From Bdellovibrionota bacterium (GTDB lineage Bacteria; Bdellovibrionota; UBA1018; CAUJDS01), in NCBI GenBank assembly GCA_963169695.1, contig CAUJDS010000022.1, positions 1 through 46,971 on the forward strand: DNA of 46,971 nucleotides, in the 5' to 3' direction. How positions within the stretch are numbered: position 1 is the first letter of the stretch; every line of letters begins with the position of its first letter. The position numbers were made by a program, and so were the translations under genes. Under the pieces are notes generated by a model. It did no database searches. It had not been told where the DNA came from and worked only from the letters and a program-made list of their open reading frames with translations. This document shows, one piece after another, positions 46,843 through 46,971 of the stretch.

Positions 46843-46971
46843 TTTGCCGCCTTCTAAAGGGAAAGTCTCGATCCTCTGAGCTAACATAAAAAGTGGATTC
46901 ACTTAGCCGCCCTACAAAGTGAATTCCAAAAAGATCCGAAAATTCCTCTTCGTAAAGAGAAGCCCGCACCC
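46826..46971 (-). CDS. nuoC: NuoC paralogue, C-terminal end (5' part outside window)
   Basis: 47 residues visible, running off the right edge. The family core EEEFSDLFGIHFVGRL is recognisable against EREIWDMFGIKFDGHP, and PFRRRQ against PLRKDY. Together with the NuoD, H-N paralogues this gives the order C-D-H-I-J-K-L-M-N on one strand, so NuoA and NuoB paralogues may lie further right. It overlaps the NuoD paralogue start by 17 nt (or 8 nt with the ATG at 46833). Confidence 0.75.
   Translation of the reverse strand, partial: VRASLYEEEFSDLFGIHFVGRLSESTFYVSSEDRDFPFRRRQNVGNA

Noticed and set aside
38429-46971. The second module as a [NiFe] hydrogenase, formate hydrogenlyase or Mrp antiporter
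   Set aside because: The NuoD-like protein lacks both CxxC pairs for the NiFe site, and true NuoH, I, J and K relatives occur in complex I order.

Overview
The window looks like a contig piece from a Gram-negative bacterium: there are two lipoproteins with lipobox signals, a lipid A-type acyltransferase, an OXA-type beta-lactamase and a proteobacterial-style nuoA-N operon. TTG and GTG starts and 1-17 nt gene overlaps are common. Gene content would fit a Bdellovibrionota- or deltaproteobacteria-like lineage, but no marker here proves a taxon and this placement is weak.

Region 1 (1-16188) is an aryl-polyene/flexirubin/xanthomonadin-type pigment cluster in several alternating blocks. Plus strand: end of an MMPL exporter, C45 Ntn acyltransferase, DUF3261-like lipoprotein, small membrane protein. 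Minus: GT2-DUF2062-LpxL fusion and PlsC-type acyltransferase. Plus: ketoreductase, CrtI-like FAD oxidoreductase, ketosynthase, acyl carrier protein. Minus: ketosynthase, a short ketosynthase-like partner, aromatic amino acid ammonia-lyase, flavin-dependent halogenase, acyl-activating ligase (interrupted by one in-frame TGA) and hotdog dehydratase. Plus: FabZ-like dehydratase. The logic would be: the lyase makes an aryl acrylate, the ligase activates it, ketosynthase/reductase/dehydratases extend the polyene on the ACP, the halogenase decorates the ring, and the acyl/glycosyltransferases and MMPL/lipoprotein attach and place it in the outer membrane.

Region 2 (16151-20730) holds a class D beta-lactamase lipoprotein, a DUF924 protein, a three-gene operon (NTF2/SnoaL-like, unknown, DUF2269-like membrane protein), a secreted protein with four internal repeats, and tRNA-Ser(UGA) followed by a run of palindromes.

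Region 3 (20791-38376, all minus) reads nuoA-B-C-D-E-F-G-H-I-J-K-L-M-N, then a large TPR protein and serS, close to the tRNA-Ser gene. The 14 subunits keep the catalytic and proton-path residues I checked; NuoG is short.

Region 4 (38429-46971, minus) is directly upstream of nuoA and is a second complex I-like set in the order C(partial)-D-H-I-J-K-L-M-N, with no E, F or G between D and H. This is the most unusual part of the window. When aligned by eye with the first set, its membrane subunits have lost essentially all charged residues of the proton pathway, often by near-isosteric change (Glu to Gln, Lys to Gln), and its NuoD has lost the quinone-site His, Tyr and Asp, while NuoI keeps all eight Fe-S cysteines. 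NuoD of this set also carries one in-frame TAG. I read the module as a non-pumping 'shadow' complex I; its function is unknown.
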